In this document: piece by piece, positions 12,898 through 25,030 of the stretch
Numbering within the stretch: the first letter of the stretch is position 1
How the letters are laid out: every line of letters begins with the position of its first letter
Source of the DNA: Adineta steineri
Taxonomy: Eukaryota; Rotifera; Eurotatoria; Adinetida; Adinetidae
NCBI GenBank assembly: GCA_905250115.1
Contig: CAJNOI010000302.1
Span: 1 to 64,000, forward strand
Length of the DNA: 64,000 nucleotides
Direction: 5' to 3'
Notes under the pieces: model-generated
The model's database searches: none
Seen by the model: only the letters and a program-made list of their open reading frames with translations
Told to the model about the DNA's origin: nothing
Position numbers and translations under genes: made by a program

Positions 12898-15213
12898 TTA
12901 AAACATACCAAAATTGATATTTCTGTTTCTTAAACGACGTCTCATTTTCGATGAGGTATTTACTATAAACGATGTCGTTAAACGAAGTATCATAATGAGA
13001 CCACCATAGAGACTAATGAAAAGAGTAATTCCATAAATGAATTTAGCTCGATGTGCCGTCGTATATGTGCAGAATGAAGGATGACATTGATCAAAATACT
13101 TTGAATAATTTATTTTTGGTAACCATTCGTCAATCAAGAGTTCATTTAAATAATCATTAAATGAAAGATTTTGTTGCTTCGAAGTTAGAACAGAATCGGT
13201 CCAATTGATGTGCGACTATATAAAATAAATACATATGAAAGTTAAGATAGTCTCATACATACATGATTCAAACGTGGAAAATAATCGAACAATAGCTGCA
13301 AGCATTCGATTTCATACAAACAATCGAATGTACTTTGAAGAAGAGCTTCAAGAGGAGTACACCCTGCGAAGAATCCACTGACATTTGTAGAATCTGGCAG
13401 ATATTCAAAGTTAAATCTTTCAAAGACAGGCTCAGATTCATTTATTACTGAATTAAGAGTAGCCGCAATCATTGGATTATGTTCACCACAGTTCAATCTG
13501 TTTCCAGATGCATGAGTGTACGCCGTTGAATATATATATGAATATTGATCCGCGATAAAATGCGGTACTAGTGTAACTATTAAATTCGTATTAAGAGCTG
13601 AAATTAAGTAGTTTCCTCGAATCGTTGATCGGAAGTACTCCAAGAACATAATCATTCGAGCAGATGCACTGTTCTTAAAAGATTCAACGATAGCATTCAC
13701 TTCGCGTTGTACGTGTATATCAGGAAGAAGATATATAGTAACAAATTCGTTACTACTAACATCATTTTCAGTATGATTAACTATGTCTTGAGCCAATGAA
13801 CAAAAACTGGACAAAATTTCAAACTAAATAAAAACAAAATCAATCTTGAGAGTGGATGTGCGTGTGCCTGAATTCATCTTTTCTGGACACAGTTTTTAGC
13901 TTTTTCATCTGCAGTATTTCTTATTTTTGAATGGGATAAATTCTTTTGTTTGTCCTCATATGATATAAATCAATTCTGAAACTAGAATATTAAATCTCTT
14001 ATGAAAAACCGCGACAATCAGCTCAATGTTTTTTTTTCAGAAAAACCTAGCAATTTACCTGAGAACTAGCTGTTGCTCGAAAATCCGATACTCTATATCG
14101 ACTTGCATTTGATAAATATAACGCATGAATCCATTCTTGACTAACGAAACGACTTGAGCAAACAGGATGAAGTTTGATTGTATTGGAAACAAAATCTTTA
14201 TAAGATATGCTGGTTGCTGAACATGGACATGAAAGAGTTTCCTTATATTTTGAGTAAAGTTCATTGAATTTGACAGGTGTAATATCAGAGACAGTAACTG
14301 TTGAAGATTCTGTCTTCATCAAAGTAGCGTAGAAAATAATATATAAAGACACTGTAATAAATAAGAAAAATTATGCAACTACTTATATTTAATGTTGAAA
14401 TTCACCTATAAATACAACTAAAAAATATGTCATACCATTCTTCTTCAGTCATTTCAGGCAAAGATCAATCACATAAAAATGATATTTAACATTTCCTACG
14501 ACTAATTAGTATCATTTTAGATATCTTTAATTCTCAATTTGTTCATATTTAAGGCTAAGAAAAATTATAAATTTCAACTAACATCTAGTTCACTTATATT
14601 TGTTAATGTATTATAGACACTCCTAAAAGTCATATTGACTGTTCTGCCTTAGCTTTCGACTTGAGTTATTTCTGATATAACGGTCGAGCTTTTTTAGTAA
14701 AAGGTGTTATCTTCGGGATATATACTATCATTTCCATAGACAAACTCCCAGAATAATACTTAGAAAGGTGCAGATCTATGTGTGTGTGTGTGTATAAATT
14801 AGGTTATTATGCTGATCTCTTACCATCACTCACTGTATTCTCAACAGTATCAGAGTAAATATCTGATTTCTGCTTTTCTAATAGTTTTTTTTCATAAATT
14901 TGTCTAAAATTAGTATCCATGGAAAATATACTACATCAATTTTCTTCAAGCAATTTGAATAAGTTTGTAGACGAGGAAATAGGAAATCAGTTAATGATTC
15001 AAACACAAATATGCGTTTAAAGAACGAAAGACGTGTGTGTGACTTACCCATGAGAAGAAGAACATATAGCCAAGTTTTATATTTTTGGTGTTTAAGAACA
15101 ATTGCTGGATCTTGTGGTTCATCATCGTCATCATAATCATCTTCTTCAAGCATAAAGAGATTATAATTGAATAGTTTTCGAATGAACCAATGAAACAAAG
15201 ACTTGAGATTCAT
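12898..15213 (-). CDS. two-TM Cys-rich ectodomain protein, family member 1
   Basis: Four exons, 15213-15048, 14351-14059, 13823-13263 and 13215-12898, join in phases 1, 0, 0 into 445 residues. The N-terminus (true ATG) carries an acidic cytosolic patch (EEDDYDDDDEP); TM1 is rebuilt across the first junction (TWLYVLLLM then VSLYIIFYATLM). CPCS and LHPVCSS open the ectodomain, FEILSSFCSLAQ begins exon 3, a GCTPLE…CLYEIECL Cys cluster follows, and TM2 (FIYGITLFISLYGGLIMIL) leads into a short basic tail. The last intron is only 47 bp. Same family and orientation as the two genes downstream, which suggests tandem duplication. Role unknown; surface exposure is inferred from topology. Confidence 0.78.
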
Positions 15214-15423
15214 CTTTCAAAGAATCAACCTTTTGAAGAGTGTAATATTTGTTTTTGATTACTTCAAACGTCACAAGACTAGTTTACTATAAAAATGAAA
15301 ATTTATTATGCAAAGTCGTCGTTAACGAATAGATAGCAAAATAACGAAATAACTAAAAATATTTGTAAGATTAACCAAGGGCACGTATTCTCGATCAGTG
15401 AAATATATGCTGAGTCAGATATC

Positions 15424-15526
15424 AGGGTGTGGGTGTTGGTATGAGTGAGCGTGGGTGTGAGTGTGAGTGTGAGTAAGCGTGGGTGTGGTTATTGTATTTA
15501 TCTTATAATCACTTCCACACCCAGTT
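15424..15526. repeat. telomere-like hairpin repeat
   Basis: A long G-rich arm (GGTGTGGGTGTTGG, then repeated GAGTGTGAGTGTG) is followed by a short C-rich arm, CTTCCACACCCAG. The arms are unequal. Confidence 0.5.
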
Positions 15527-15764
15527 TAGATTTGGGTTAGAGATCCAGACTTGACTAACAGTTCATGTTTCAATTTGCACGCGCTATAAACACATTATGA
15601 CGCGTAGAAGTCTTTTTCTGCTTGGGTTTTATATGTGGAGGATTTTAATTGTAGATATAAATGAAAACTGAAAAAATGTCCAAGCTAGGCATGTATCGAG
15701 CCCGAGCTTTGACTGAGCCTCGGGCTCGGGTTTGGTCATACTGCGGCTCGGACTCGTTAAGGAC

Positions 15765-15860
15765 TCGGGTGTGAGGATGAGTGCGGGTACTATTCTTTTC
15801 ACTCTTACTCACACTTTCACCGACGCTCTCACCCACACTCTCACCACACCCTCAAGATGT
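15765..15860. repeat. telomere-like hairpin repeat with AAGATG end
   Basis: CTCGGGTGTGAGGATGAG faces CTCTCACCCACACTC and CACACCCTCAAGATG. The CTCAAGATG end recurs at 1466, 19914 (inverted) and 25376. Confidence 0.55.
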
Positions 15861-16657
15861 ACAAGTATACGAACCTAGAAAAACTGTCAATATATTTAGA
15901 TTAGTAGACACAAAAAAAATCGACCAAACATCATCAAACCCTGAAGATGGCGAATATTGTCTGAAGGTGAAAAACCTGACAAATCGAGCAATATCACTCC
16001 ACTGATATGTCATAGAAAATCTTTGAATGGTTCGATGATGTGTAGGAATGGTACGATGTTGTATTCCACAGATATCCAATTAACAATACAAGTTTAGATA
16101 AAAATGATACTGTGAAATAGAAAATGAACTGTTGAATCTTCGCTATCAAAACAACTTTAGAGTTGATTGATATTTTATTTTATATACTGGAACATTGTAG
16201 CACTACTATGGAAAGTCTTGATATGTATCCACGAACTGGGTTTCGTTTATCATTCCTTTATTGCATGAAATTTGAACAAAATACTCACAGAAATAAATCG
16301 AAGAATACTGTTGAAATATGAGACACAACACGATCAACACTGAATTTGAATAGAATGAGCATTCTCTTGAACACTCATATAACGACAAACTGTGATCGAT
16401 CGTATTCATATAACTTATTTTTTATTTTAATAAATAAAAAAAAAGTTTACGAGACTACATGATATTTTTTATTATTTGATAATAAATGATGATCGATGAC
16501 AAAGTTGTTTTCAGTTATGGCATGCATATTATTATTATAATATGTTCTAATATGAAAATTTGTCTGTGGAATACAATTTTTAAATGAATGTAGGAAGAAA
16601 CCTAAGGATATTTCCTTGTAGAGTTACAATGTAAACTATGCAATACCTATTATAGTT

Positions 16658-16750
16658 AGTGGGTGCCAGTGCGAATGAGGGATGGGTGCAGGAGTGATCA
16701 AGCATATTCTGCTCGTATTCTATCCACACCCACTCGCTCGCACCCTGAAG
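16658..16750. repeat. telomere-like hairpin repeat
   Basis: GTGGGTGCCAGTGCGAATGAG is opposed by CCACACCCACTCGCTCGC and CACCCTGAAGAT, another diverged copy of the family. Confidence 0.5.
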
Positions 16751-17703
16751 ATATTATTTAATAATCAATGTATTTCATTATATAACACCAATTACTATTA
16801 TTATTATAAAAACATAAAAAAGAAAATTACTATATAAAAAACAAAAATATTTTGAAATATTAAAAGAACAAACTGAGCAATGTAAAAACCAGAGTATGGG
16901 TGTGAATATTAAGTTAATCATCCACACCCACACACACACGCTCGATACACAAAAAAGTATTGTAAATTATCGAAAATTCCAATAGAGTTTACATAATAAT
17001 TTTTCATTTTCGATATAACGAGTCTTCTTTCTCAGGACTCGTTTGATTAAATTTATATTGAATTGAAGAATCAAATTATTTCGAAAGTTTATTTTAAATA
17101 GAAAAAGGATAATAAGTAATATGAAGTATTCATACTGAATTTGATGATTATTTTTGTCTTTTGACCATTACTCATACCAAATAAAATTATAGATAAGAAC
17201 ATTTTTTTTCTCATGCTGTGTTTCATATATATGATTCAAATCAAACTTACAAAGAATCAAGTGAAGAAGAAAAGAAATGCTTTAGTTTATTCATAATGTA
17301 CAAACCTTAAAGTAAAATAAAAGAGAACTCACAGACTCAACAGTTTCCAAGAAGCATATGAGTCTATCTAATTAATCCTCACCCAGATCATCTTCAAGAT
17401 TAAGATCATTCTCAAAGTTTATAGTGCATGTAGAAATTTAAACTATCATTTAGTTTTGTTAATCTATATAAAAAGAAAAATGATTCTCTTAATGTCAGAA
17501 CAAAAGAGATAATGATAGATAAAGTAAGAAATCAAAAAAACTAATTTCACATCATTACTGAATTATCGAATTTCCTCTGACCTTTTCTCTTTATCTGAGT
17601 TAAGCATGCGCAATATGATAAGAGCAGCACACACTATTTACGAAAATGTACATGATATTTTATATTCATTAGTCTTTCATTTTAACAATATAACATACAT
17701 AAA

Positions 17704-18192
17704 ATGAAGTTAACAACGACTTTAACATTTTCGTTTATAAGTCTATTTTTATTTAATACAATGTTCAAATTAACAAGTACCAAAGTGATTGACTTAACAC
17801 ACAGTATGTTGAAGAAACAATCACCAGATCTTGCCTTAGAGACCATCGATACAAATCCAGATAATAATAAGATCGAACACATCGTGCAGAAAAGATCCGC
17901 TTATAGATTTCGACCTTCTCGTCATCATCATCATCATCGTCCTTTGTATAATCCAAACGTTATTCCTGGACAAAATCCATATATTGGCCCTTTGTATAAT
18001 CCAAATGTTATTCCCGGGCAAAATCCATATATTGGTGGTCCTTTGTATAACCCAAACGTTATTCCTGGGCAAAATTTATACCCTGGTTCTTGGCCAAATG
18101 TAAATCCAATGGGAATTCCACCATATCAACCACGTTATCGTCGATCATTATCGATATTTGATAATAAACGAAGAAATGAAAATTTCATTTAA
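17704..18192 (+). CDS. small secreted precursor with three Pro/Asn-rich repeats
   Basis: A single exon of 162 codons. Residues 1-26 form a signal peptide (hydrophobic FSFISLFLF core), followed by an acidic/polar pro-region. KR at 63-64, RR at 146-147 and KRR at 155-157 are candidate prohormone-convertase sites. Between the first two lie a His run (HHHHH, 74-78) and three near-identical copies of PLYNPNVIPGQNPYIG, also clear at DNA level (units of about 48-51 bases, 17938-18090). This layout, secretory signal, dibasic sites and tandem peptide, is that of neuropeptide or antimicrobial-peptide precursors, but the copies themselves are not separated by dibasic sites and carry no obvious amidation glycine before a basic site. 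A secreted structural or metal-binding (His-rich) peptide is the alternative. AATAAT/AATAAA-like signals lie downstream near 18280. Confidence 0.75.
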   Translation: MKLTTTLTFSFISLFLFNTMFKLTSTKVIDLTHSMLKKQSPDLALETIDTNPDNNKIEHIVQKRSAYRFRPSRHHHHHRPLYNPNVIPGQNPYIGPLYNPNVIPGQNPYIGGPLYNPNVIPGQNLYPGSWPNVNPMGIPPYQPRYRRSLSIFDNKRRNENFI

Positions 18193-20162
18193 GATATAAA
18201 ACATTAAATATTCTTCTTCTTAATGAGTATATTTTGCACAGGCTTTACTATACGCTCTTCACCAATTTTTTGTTGTACAATAATAATAAAAAGATATATT
18301 TATTTCATTCGTTTCTGTCGGATGATCAAATCGTACAGGATTCAACGCTGTATTCGTGCACATCGATAAACATTATTGAATCCTAAAAATGTCATTCAAT
18401 AAAAATCTGAAAGATATGATAACTGTTACTGAAGGCATAGTTCAACAGTAAATCAAATAATAAAGTTCATTGTAATAGATGTTGATGAGTAACAATAACG
18501 AGTTTGATGACAAATAATATGATTAAAGATTAAAAGATGAAATGAATTTGAGCTCCAATATGCTTTACTAATAAAAAAGCAGACGTAAAAAGATTTATGA
18601 TTTACTTATCTATATCCATTTAACAAAAAAAAGAAAAATATACTGTTTTCTTTTTTCAGCAATAGATTATTTGAATGCATATAAAATCTCGATTTCATCT
18701 CATTTTGTGATTACTCACTCCTTAAGATGGTTATTTATTTTACCGTGAACTGTTGATAGACAAGCTCTTAGAAATTCTATTGATCATTATAAATATATTC
18801 TGATAAGACGTTCAAAAAATTCAGATTGATTGATCAATATACATAATTTTCTTAGAAATAAAACTGCTTTATCTTTTACTTTAAATGTTATTTTTTAAAA
18901 CGACAACAATTTCAAAATGAACATATTACGAAATATAGAAATTATTTCTCCAATACATAACGGGACTTGATGGAAAAGTGATTGCATAATTTCTATATTT
19001 TCCATCTCTAATAATATTACACGAAAACTTCAAAATCTTTTAATAGATCGAATAGTTTTCTTAAAAATTCTATTAAATTTTATATATTAAAGACGAGTAA
19101 ATACTGATACAAATTATATTGTGGATTTTACTATGAAATATATGTATATAAAATACACGCTTCGATGATTATATGTTACTCTCGTATGATCCTACGATAT
19201 AACTATGTATCGCCATCTATATTTATGTATTTAGTCGAAAACCATGTACTGTCATGTATTAAGTTTAATAAAAAAATCATGCTGATCATCCTTTTCTTCG
19301 TAGTCGAGTATAGTGGTAATTGGATTGCTTTTCGAAATAAATTTGAAAATACAAAGACAAATATCGATCATATGAATATGTAAATATAACATGATAAAAT
19401 CAATAATTTTTTTTATGACACATATCATATAATAGTGGGACGGAGGAAGAACAATAACAAGCTCTCCAACCAGAGTGTGGGTATGGATTTCTTCATATTA
19501 CCAACATGCCAACTCACGATGTCGGCTATAATGAAACTTGATGAAAAATATTTTCCGCCTTCTTTGAGACGGTCGATGTATATATGGAATATATAGTTTG
19601 CCCATACAGTGATGACCTATCGTCAATGAAATATGAAATGTTTGCAAGATATCTGTTAGCTATCACGAGAAGATGTATTAAATAACTTTAATTTGATTCA
19701 TTTCGTATCTCTGAAGGTATTTACAGCATATCTGATATGTAGAATATATGACACTTCTCAATTTTAGATAAATATATTTCGGTTAATGATGATATATTCA
19801 GTCAGTTGTCGATTTGATTTATTCATCGAGATGCATCTAAAATATTTATTTCATTGACTCTATGAACAGTTTCATCATTACGATTTGTTCGCGTCCGAAA
19901 CGGATGTTCAACCATCTTGAGGGTGTGTGTGTGAGCATACACAGAAAATACACTTTTCTCACTCCCACACCGTCATACACAACAAATGTGTGTGGAAACT
20001 TGATCTGGATAGGAAGAGGATTCTCAAGACATTATACTTTATTAGAAAGTGATCAAATCAAACGATTGTGTAAGAGTTAAAAAGAAAGGAAATATTGGGT
20101 CGCGAAGCTTTTTTTGTATAGTTATTAAATAGACTTAAACCAAATGAAGAGTCTTTTCAAGG
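18193..20162. other. gene-free AT-rich stretch
   Basis: I see no gene. Short frames at 19165-19383 and 19862-20080 lack family features. A half hairpin arm (GAGTGTGGGTATGG) is at about 19464, and a full hairpin copy starting CATCTTGAGGGTGTG is at about 19912-19975. Confidence 0.5.
19912..19975. repeat. telomere-like hairpin repeat
   Basis: CATCTTGAGGGTGTGTGTGTG is opposed by CTCACTCCCACACCGTC. It carries the CATCTTGAG end, the inverse of CTCAAGATG found on other copies. Confidence 0.55.
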
Positions 20163-23100
20163 TTAAGTGGAGTATGGTGGATATTGGGCCTTGAAATATG
20201 GGGGAAGTGATTCATACGATGGAGGTTCTTCTTCCATATGAGAGGGATACATCGACGGACTTGAAATTGTATAAGGTGGTTGAGAGATATTTCCGTTGAT
20301 GTTTGTCATGGGATACATCTGTGGGTGCATTGTTTGGTTACGTGGCGCTGAGCGGATGTCTCGATTCGAAATCGCTTTTCGTTTTTGTCGATATACACAA
20401 ACACTAAGAAGACCAGCAAATAATATCACACAAGGTACCACTATACACACAGTTTTCCATGTTGCCCATTCAGAAGCACCTGTATCTGCGCCTACACAAA
20501 AATAAAAAACTAGATAGATACAATGGTGTAATGTTTGCTTGTTTTGCTATGGAAAGTTAAAAAAAATAAGATTTTTTCAAGAATAGTTTTCAGTAATATA
20601 TTTTCTTTATTTGATTATCATATCATCCAGTAGAAAACCATAAACTAACTGTTTCTATCTTCAAAAGTGTTTGATTGAGGAGTTGTCACGAAACTCAAAT
20701 ATTTTCTTAGCAACTGATCATAGTAATAGCTTGTCTTGCAACGCACACTTAAAGTTGAATCTATTGAGAAATAGGTAAAGACTTGTATTTATCGTCGTGT
20801 TGAGTAGTTTTCGCTTAGGACCTAACAGTTTTACGCAGCGATATTTTTCTTTAATAGAACAGGCTTTAAGTTTTGTGCGACTTTTCAATCTTGTTACATC
20901 GAGCAGTGAAAAGATAAATAATTTCCACATCATGATATTTCATCAGGCTTTGTAAATCCTGGCATTGCTCTACTCTTTATTATCGCTAGAATTCGACTCG
21001 AAAACTAGTCACTATAAAACTCTTCACAAATGAGACAAACACCTTTGCTCTTTATTCTATGCACCTATGATAAACTATAGCACTTACTTGAGGGTGTATA
21101 TGATGATAGAGTAACCGGCGCTGGACCAGTGGCAGCGATCCGAAAACTGCCTGTCTGCCATGTGCTGAGGGTGGTGAAAACCAAAACATACGTGCTACCA
21201 GATTGAAGAGTTGCATTAATTCGAAATTGGTGACTATTACCACTGTCATCATCAGATGCAATTAAATTGCGAGAAGGTTTCGATGGATTGAAAGGATCAT
21301 TGTATAAGTAACCATAAGTATCATAAGAACTAATGCTGGTAAAACTGTATCTACCACTCGTACGAACGGTCACTTGAATTGCTTCGTAATAATAGCTTGT
21401 TGATGAATAATCAGGTCGGGCAAACGATTGACTGCTCGATAATAAATAGCCAGAGTAAGATGATATAGTAGAAGCTGGACTGCTCGCTAAACAAGTGGCA
21501 AAAGAAAACCATCACTAGAGGGCATCGTATGACGATTCGCAGAGCAAAACAGATCTTTCTAGGGCACGGACTACATGTATTGTAAGATCATCTGATGAAA
21601 ACAATTAAGCAGATGGTTTAGAAAACTATGTCTGAGCATTTTCGTTAAATGTTCCTTCGCTGCCAAAAACTTTCACTTGTCGTATCGTATGGTTACTCGC
21701 AAAACAACAGAAACTCAACTGTGGAGAGATCAGTACACGCAATCTAATCTGAGGCAATCTTTTACTGTACTTTTAAGATTTGGCATAATTGCGTACTATG
21801 AGTATACATAGTCGATAGCGAAGCTTATTTTAGATCTGATACATATTCATAAACGCTACAGAGGTCTTCGAAGGTGATGAAGAATTGCTCGAAGTAAATA
21901 GAAAGTTGATCAGTCATTCTCTGCTATGCCTACTCAAATCAATGGCAGTCATCATTCAAACTATTGTATTCGCTGGTCAATAGTTGTGAAATCTTTGCTG
22001 TCTTGAAGTACGTTGAGTTAGTGTCAACTTACTATGTATTCAGTCGTATGAGAATTAAATCTAGAAACTGTTATATAGTAGTTTGATTAGCTCACTTATT
22101 GGTCTGCTCGTTGATGGTGGAACATTGACTGTGATCATGTAAGCTCCAATTGTGTTCTCTGCGAAGGTGGTGACAATCAAAACATATGTTCTTGTGGATT
22201 GAAGAGTGGTGCTGATTCGAAATTGCCCGCTATCAGCGCCGTCGTCATCAATTGTTATCAAATTCCGAGATGGATCCGATGGATCAAAAGAATCAAAATA
22301 GAAACAGCCAAACGTGTCGACTGAACTAGAGCTTGTAAAAACGTATGTACCAGATGTGGGCACGGTCATTCGAATCGCCTGGTAATAGTAGTATCCTGAA
22401 CTTTTACCAGGTCGAACAAAGACGGGACTATTGTATGATAAAGAGCCAGCTGTAGTGGTGTCTAAATGTATCGAGTAAAAGCATCATTTTATCGCGTGAC
22501 GTAGAGAATATCCAAGCAATCAAGGATAATCAATGTCTGAGATGTATTTTAAGATGAATATGAGTCTTAGTACTATTACGACGTGTTGAAAAGTTCCTGT
22601 CTATGTTATTGTATTTCTCACTGTTCTTCGAAAACGATAGGCTACTACGAATCCCAGTATCAAAGGTAGCACTATCATATACTGTAGTATTATTATTTTA
22701 CATCTACGAAGAATGGACTGTTCACATTTATTTACTAACCTAACGCTGTTGATAGAATAAAAGCTGACAGTGCCACTGATGCTGGCCCATTGACTGTAAT
22801 TACGAAACTTCCTATTGTATTCGTATCATAGGTAGTGACGATCAAGATATATGTTCTTGAGGATTGAAGAGTGGTGCTGATTCGAAATTGACTATTACTA
22901 GCGCCGTCGTCATCAGTTGTTATTAAATTCTGAGATGGATAAGATGGATCAAAAGAATCAGAATAGAAACAGCCATAAGTGTCTTTTGAACTAGTGCTTG
23001 TAAAAATGTATGTGCCAGATGTGGACACGGTCACTCGAATAGCTTGGTAATAGTAGTCTCCTGAACTTTTATCAGGTCGAACAAAGCCGGGACTATTGAA

Positions 23101-23789
23101 TGATAAAGAGCCAGAATATGTCGTTGAAGCAATATTCGATGTCGTGCCTAGAACAAGTGGAACACACATTATTTATTCTTTCTGAGATTTATTTACGAAC
23201 AGATCTGCATCGTAAGTCTTCATGGTAAGTTATTCATCAGCAGAATCAATACAGTTCGTCAGCTAGCAATTAAGTCGTTTCGAAGTCACTATCAGTTGTT
23301 CAAGGAAGATCTGATGAGCATTCAGCTATCTTAACCTTCCGTTGGTCCAGTTGAGGAGAAGTGAAACTGCTAGTATATTCTATGTTTCTACGGTTTTATT
23401 TGGCTTTCAATTTCGAACTCTGATGCTAGATAATGATATGACTTTGAAAAAATAAGACCCAAACTCAAGCAGAATAAATCTAATGGTCGAGACTGATAAA
23501 CAGCATTTCGAAAAACGTTTGGTGAGACCATCGTGACTTACGGACACGATGCTAAATGGGATCAATCTCCATAACCGGTACAGAATTCTAAACATGTTCT
23601 AAGTGTCTTACTTGGAATCAAGTTCAACATCAATCCTAATATGAAAATGCACATTAAATCAGAACCATTCCATAATTTATGAAACACACGAGAATATTTG
23701 GGCGATAATCGTTGTGTGGCATTCGTTCTTTTCGCGTGTATCTGCATGTTGATAGATGAATCATTCATTTGAGCACTGGTATCTTCCAT
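20163..23789 (-). CDS. receptor-like protein with three PPC-type ectodomains, one TM and a PPxY cytosolic tail
   Basis: Exons 23789-23612, 23147-22740, 22461-22096, 21486-21088 and 20491-20163 all join in phase 1 and give 559 residues. Exon 1 (MEDTSAQMNDSS…) ends in a hydrophobic stretch (LMCIFILGLMLNLIP), a late signal or signal anchor. Each of exons 2-4 encodes one copy of the same domain of about 125 residues: YYYQAIRVTVSTSGTYIFTS, then SFDP…NLIT.DDD and QFRISTTLQSSRTYILIVTT. This matches the beta-sandwich of bacterial pre-peptidase C-terminal (PPC)-like domains, used for binding or secretion. Exon 5 gives a TM segment (VCIVVPCVILFAGLLSVCVY), a KRK stop-transfer and a Pro/Tyr tail with PPSY, a WW-domain-type PPxY. 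One exon per domain in symmetrical phase suggests exon duplication. The ligand is unknown; exon 1 is the least certain part. Confidence 0.75.
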
Positions 23790-24285
23790 ATGTTGAAATG
23801 CGCTCAAGTTTAAAGACTCTTATGGTACGGCTAGAAGTCTTTCGTTGTTCGCTTGCTGCTTTACGAAGTAGTGAAAGAAAAACAACGAAAGAAGATAGTC
23901 TTTAAAGCGTTATCAAACTGGTCTTATCTCACTTATTCATATATATTTGTTGACGTGAAAATGATTCATACCAACACATGTCGTCACATTCCAGACTGTT
24001 TCTAACGTCGTTTGCAATATTCTAAATGGTTGTTCCGCGAATATTACTTTTTGTGTTTAAACTGAAAAGTAAATATATCTTTCTTTCATCTGTCCGTAAA
24101 CGACATCTAGCCTGTCATTTGATGCGCTGTTATTTTAACTAGAACATCATATTCAAAGAGTAATTCGAAATATTTTCAGACAGATAAAATTTCATCTTAA
24201 TTTTCACTTCTCGCCTGCAACGTAGCCTTATCGTTGCTCTTTTATTCTAGTCACATATTTCAAACTGTCTCATTAGACTCCCATT
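23790..24285. other. gene-free spacer
   Basis: No gene or repeat seen in these 496 bases upstream of the PPC receptor; its promoter should be here, but I recognise no element. Confidence 0.4.
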
Positions 24286-24287
24286 TA

Positions 24288-24827
24288 GGGGTAGGACAGT
24301 TCCATATTATTTCCGTTCTTAGGAACTGTATTAACAGTTCTTTTGAATAGAACTGAACTGAACTAACAGTTCTTTGAATAGAACTCAACTGAACGAATAG
24401 TTCTTTGAATAGAACCGAACTGTACTAACAGTTCTTTGAAAGGAACTGAACTGTATTAACAGTTCTTTGAATAGAACTGAACTGAACCAACAGTTCTTTG
24501 AATAGAACTGAACTGTACCGACAAGTTCAGTTCCTTTCAAAGAACTGTTATTTCAGTTCAGTTCTTTTCAGAGAACTGTTGTGAAAACTATTTTTTTGGA
24601 AATAAAAACAAATTTGAAACAAAACAGTTCTTTTAAAAGAACTGTTGAAACTGACCAGTTCCTCTGAAAGAACTGTTGATACAGTTCAGTTCCTTTCAAA
24701 GAACTGTTAATACAGTTCAGTTCTATTCAAAGAACTGTTAATACAGTTCAGTTCCTATCAGAAGAACTGAACTGGTAGTTCTTTTGACCAGTTCATCCGA
24801 ACTTGGAACTATGAACTGTCCTACCCC
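24288..24827. mobile_element. non-autonomous foldback element flanked by TA, with internal tandem repeats
   Basis: Ends are GGGGTAGGACAGTTC and its exact inverse GAACTGTCCTACCCC, each flanked by TA (24286-24287 and 24828-24829), which fits a TA target duplication. The left interior is a tandem array of about 30-35-bp units built on ACAGTTCTTTGAATAGAACTG; the right interior is the same array inverted, so the 540-bp whole can fold on itself. No coding capacity. TA duplication is Tc1/mariner-like, but a family cannot be assigned from the ends alone. Confidence 0.7.
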
Positions 24828-24830
24828 TAC

Positions 24831-25022
24831 CAGGGGCGTAAGTCAGGTGTCGGAGCAGGGGGGGTATAGGGGGGGCGTAAGCCTAGTTTTTCTATTTTAA
24901 TGGTAAAAAAAAGTGAATTTTCTAGAAGCAGGGGGGGCGCAAACCCCTTTTTCCTATTAGTTTTTGGAAGCAGGGGGGGTTATGCGCCCCACGCGCTCCC
25001 CCCCCCCCTATTTACGCCACTG
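24831..25022. mobile_element. hAT-type MITE (192 bp) with 8-bp target-site duplication
   Basis: The element begins CAGGGGCGTAA and ends TTTACGCCACTG, imperfect inverted ends of the CAGKGGCGTAA type, and both sides carry the identical 8-mer ACCCCTAC (24823-24830 and 25023-25030). An 8-bp duplication with CAG…CTG ends is typical of the hAT superfamily. The interior is G/C-tract rich (GGGGGGG, CCCCCCCCC) without an open frame. It is inserted into the right edge of the foldback element, so it is the younger of the two. Confidence 0.8.
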
Positions 25023-25030
25023 ACCCCTAC

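Larger units (their letters stand above)
15214..17703. other. gene-free stretch rich in telomere-like hairpins
   Basis: No credible gene. Hairpin-family copies lie at about 15424-15526 (long GTGTGAGTGTGAG arm), 15765-15860 (ending CACACCCTCAAGATG), 16658-16750 and 16895-16945. Between the first two, at about 15700-15770, is a short GC-rich patch with CGGGCTCGGG-type repeats, unlike the AT-rich surroundings. The last 400 bases before the peptide gene at 17704 may hold its promoter, but I see no diagnostic motif. Confidence 0.5.

Noticed and set aside
14780-14795. (GT)n run as a functional element
   Set aside because: Short ordinary microsatellite inside an intron.
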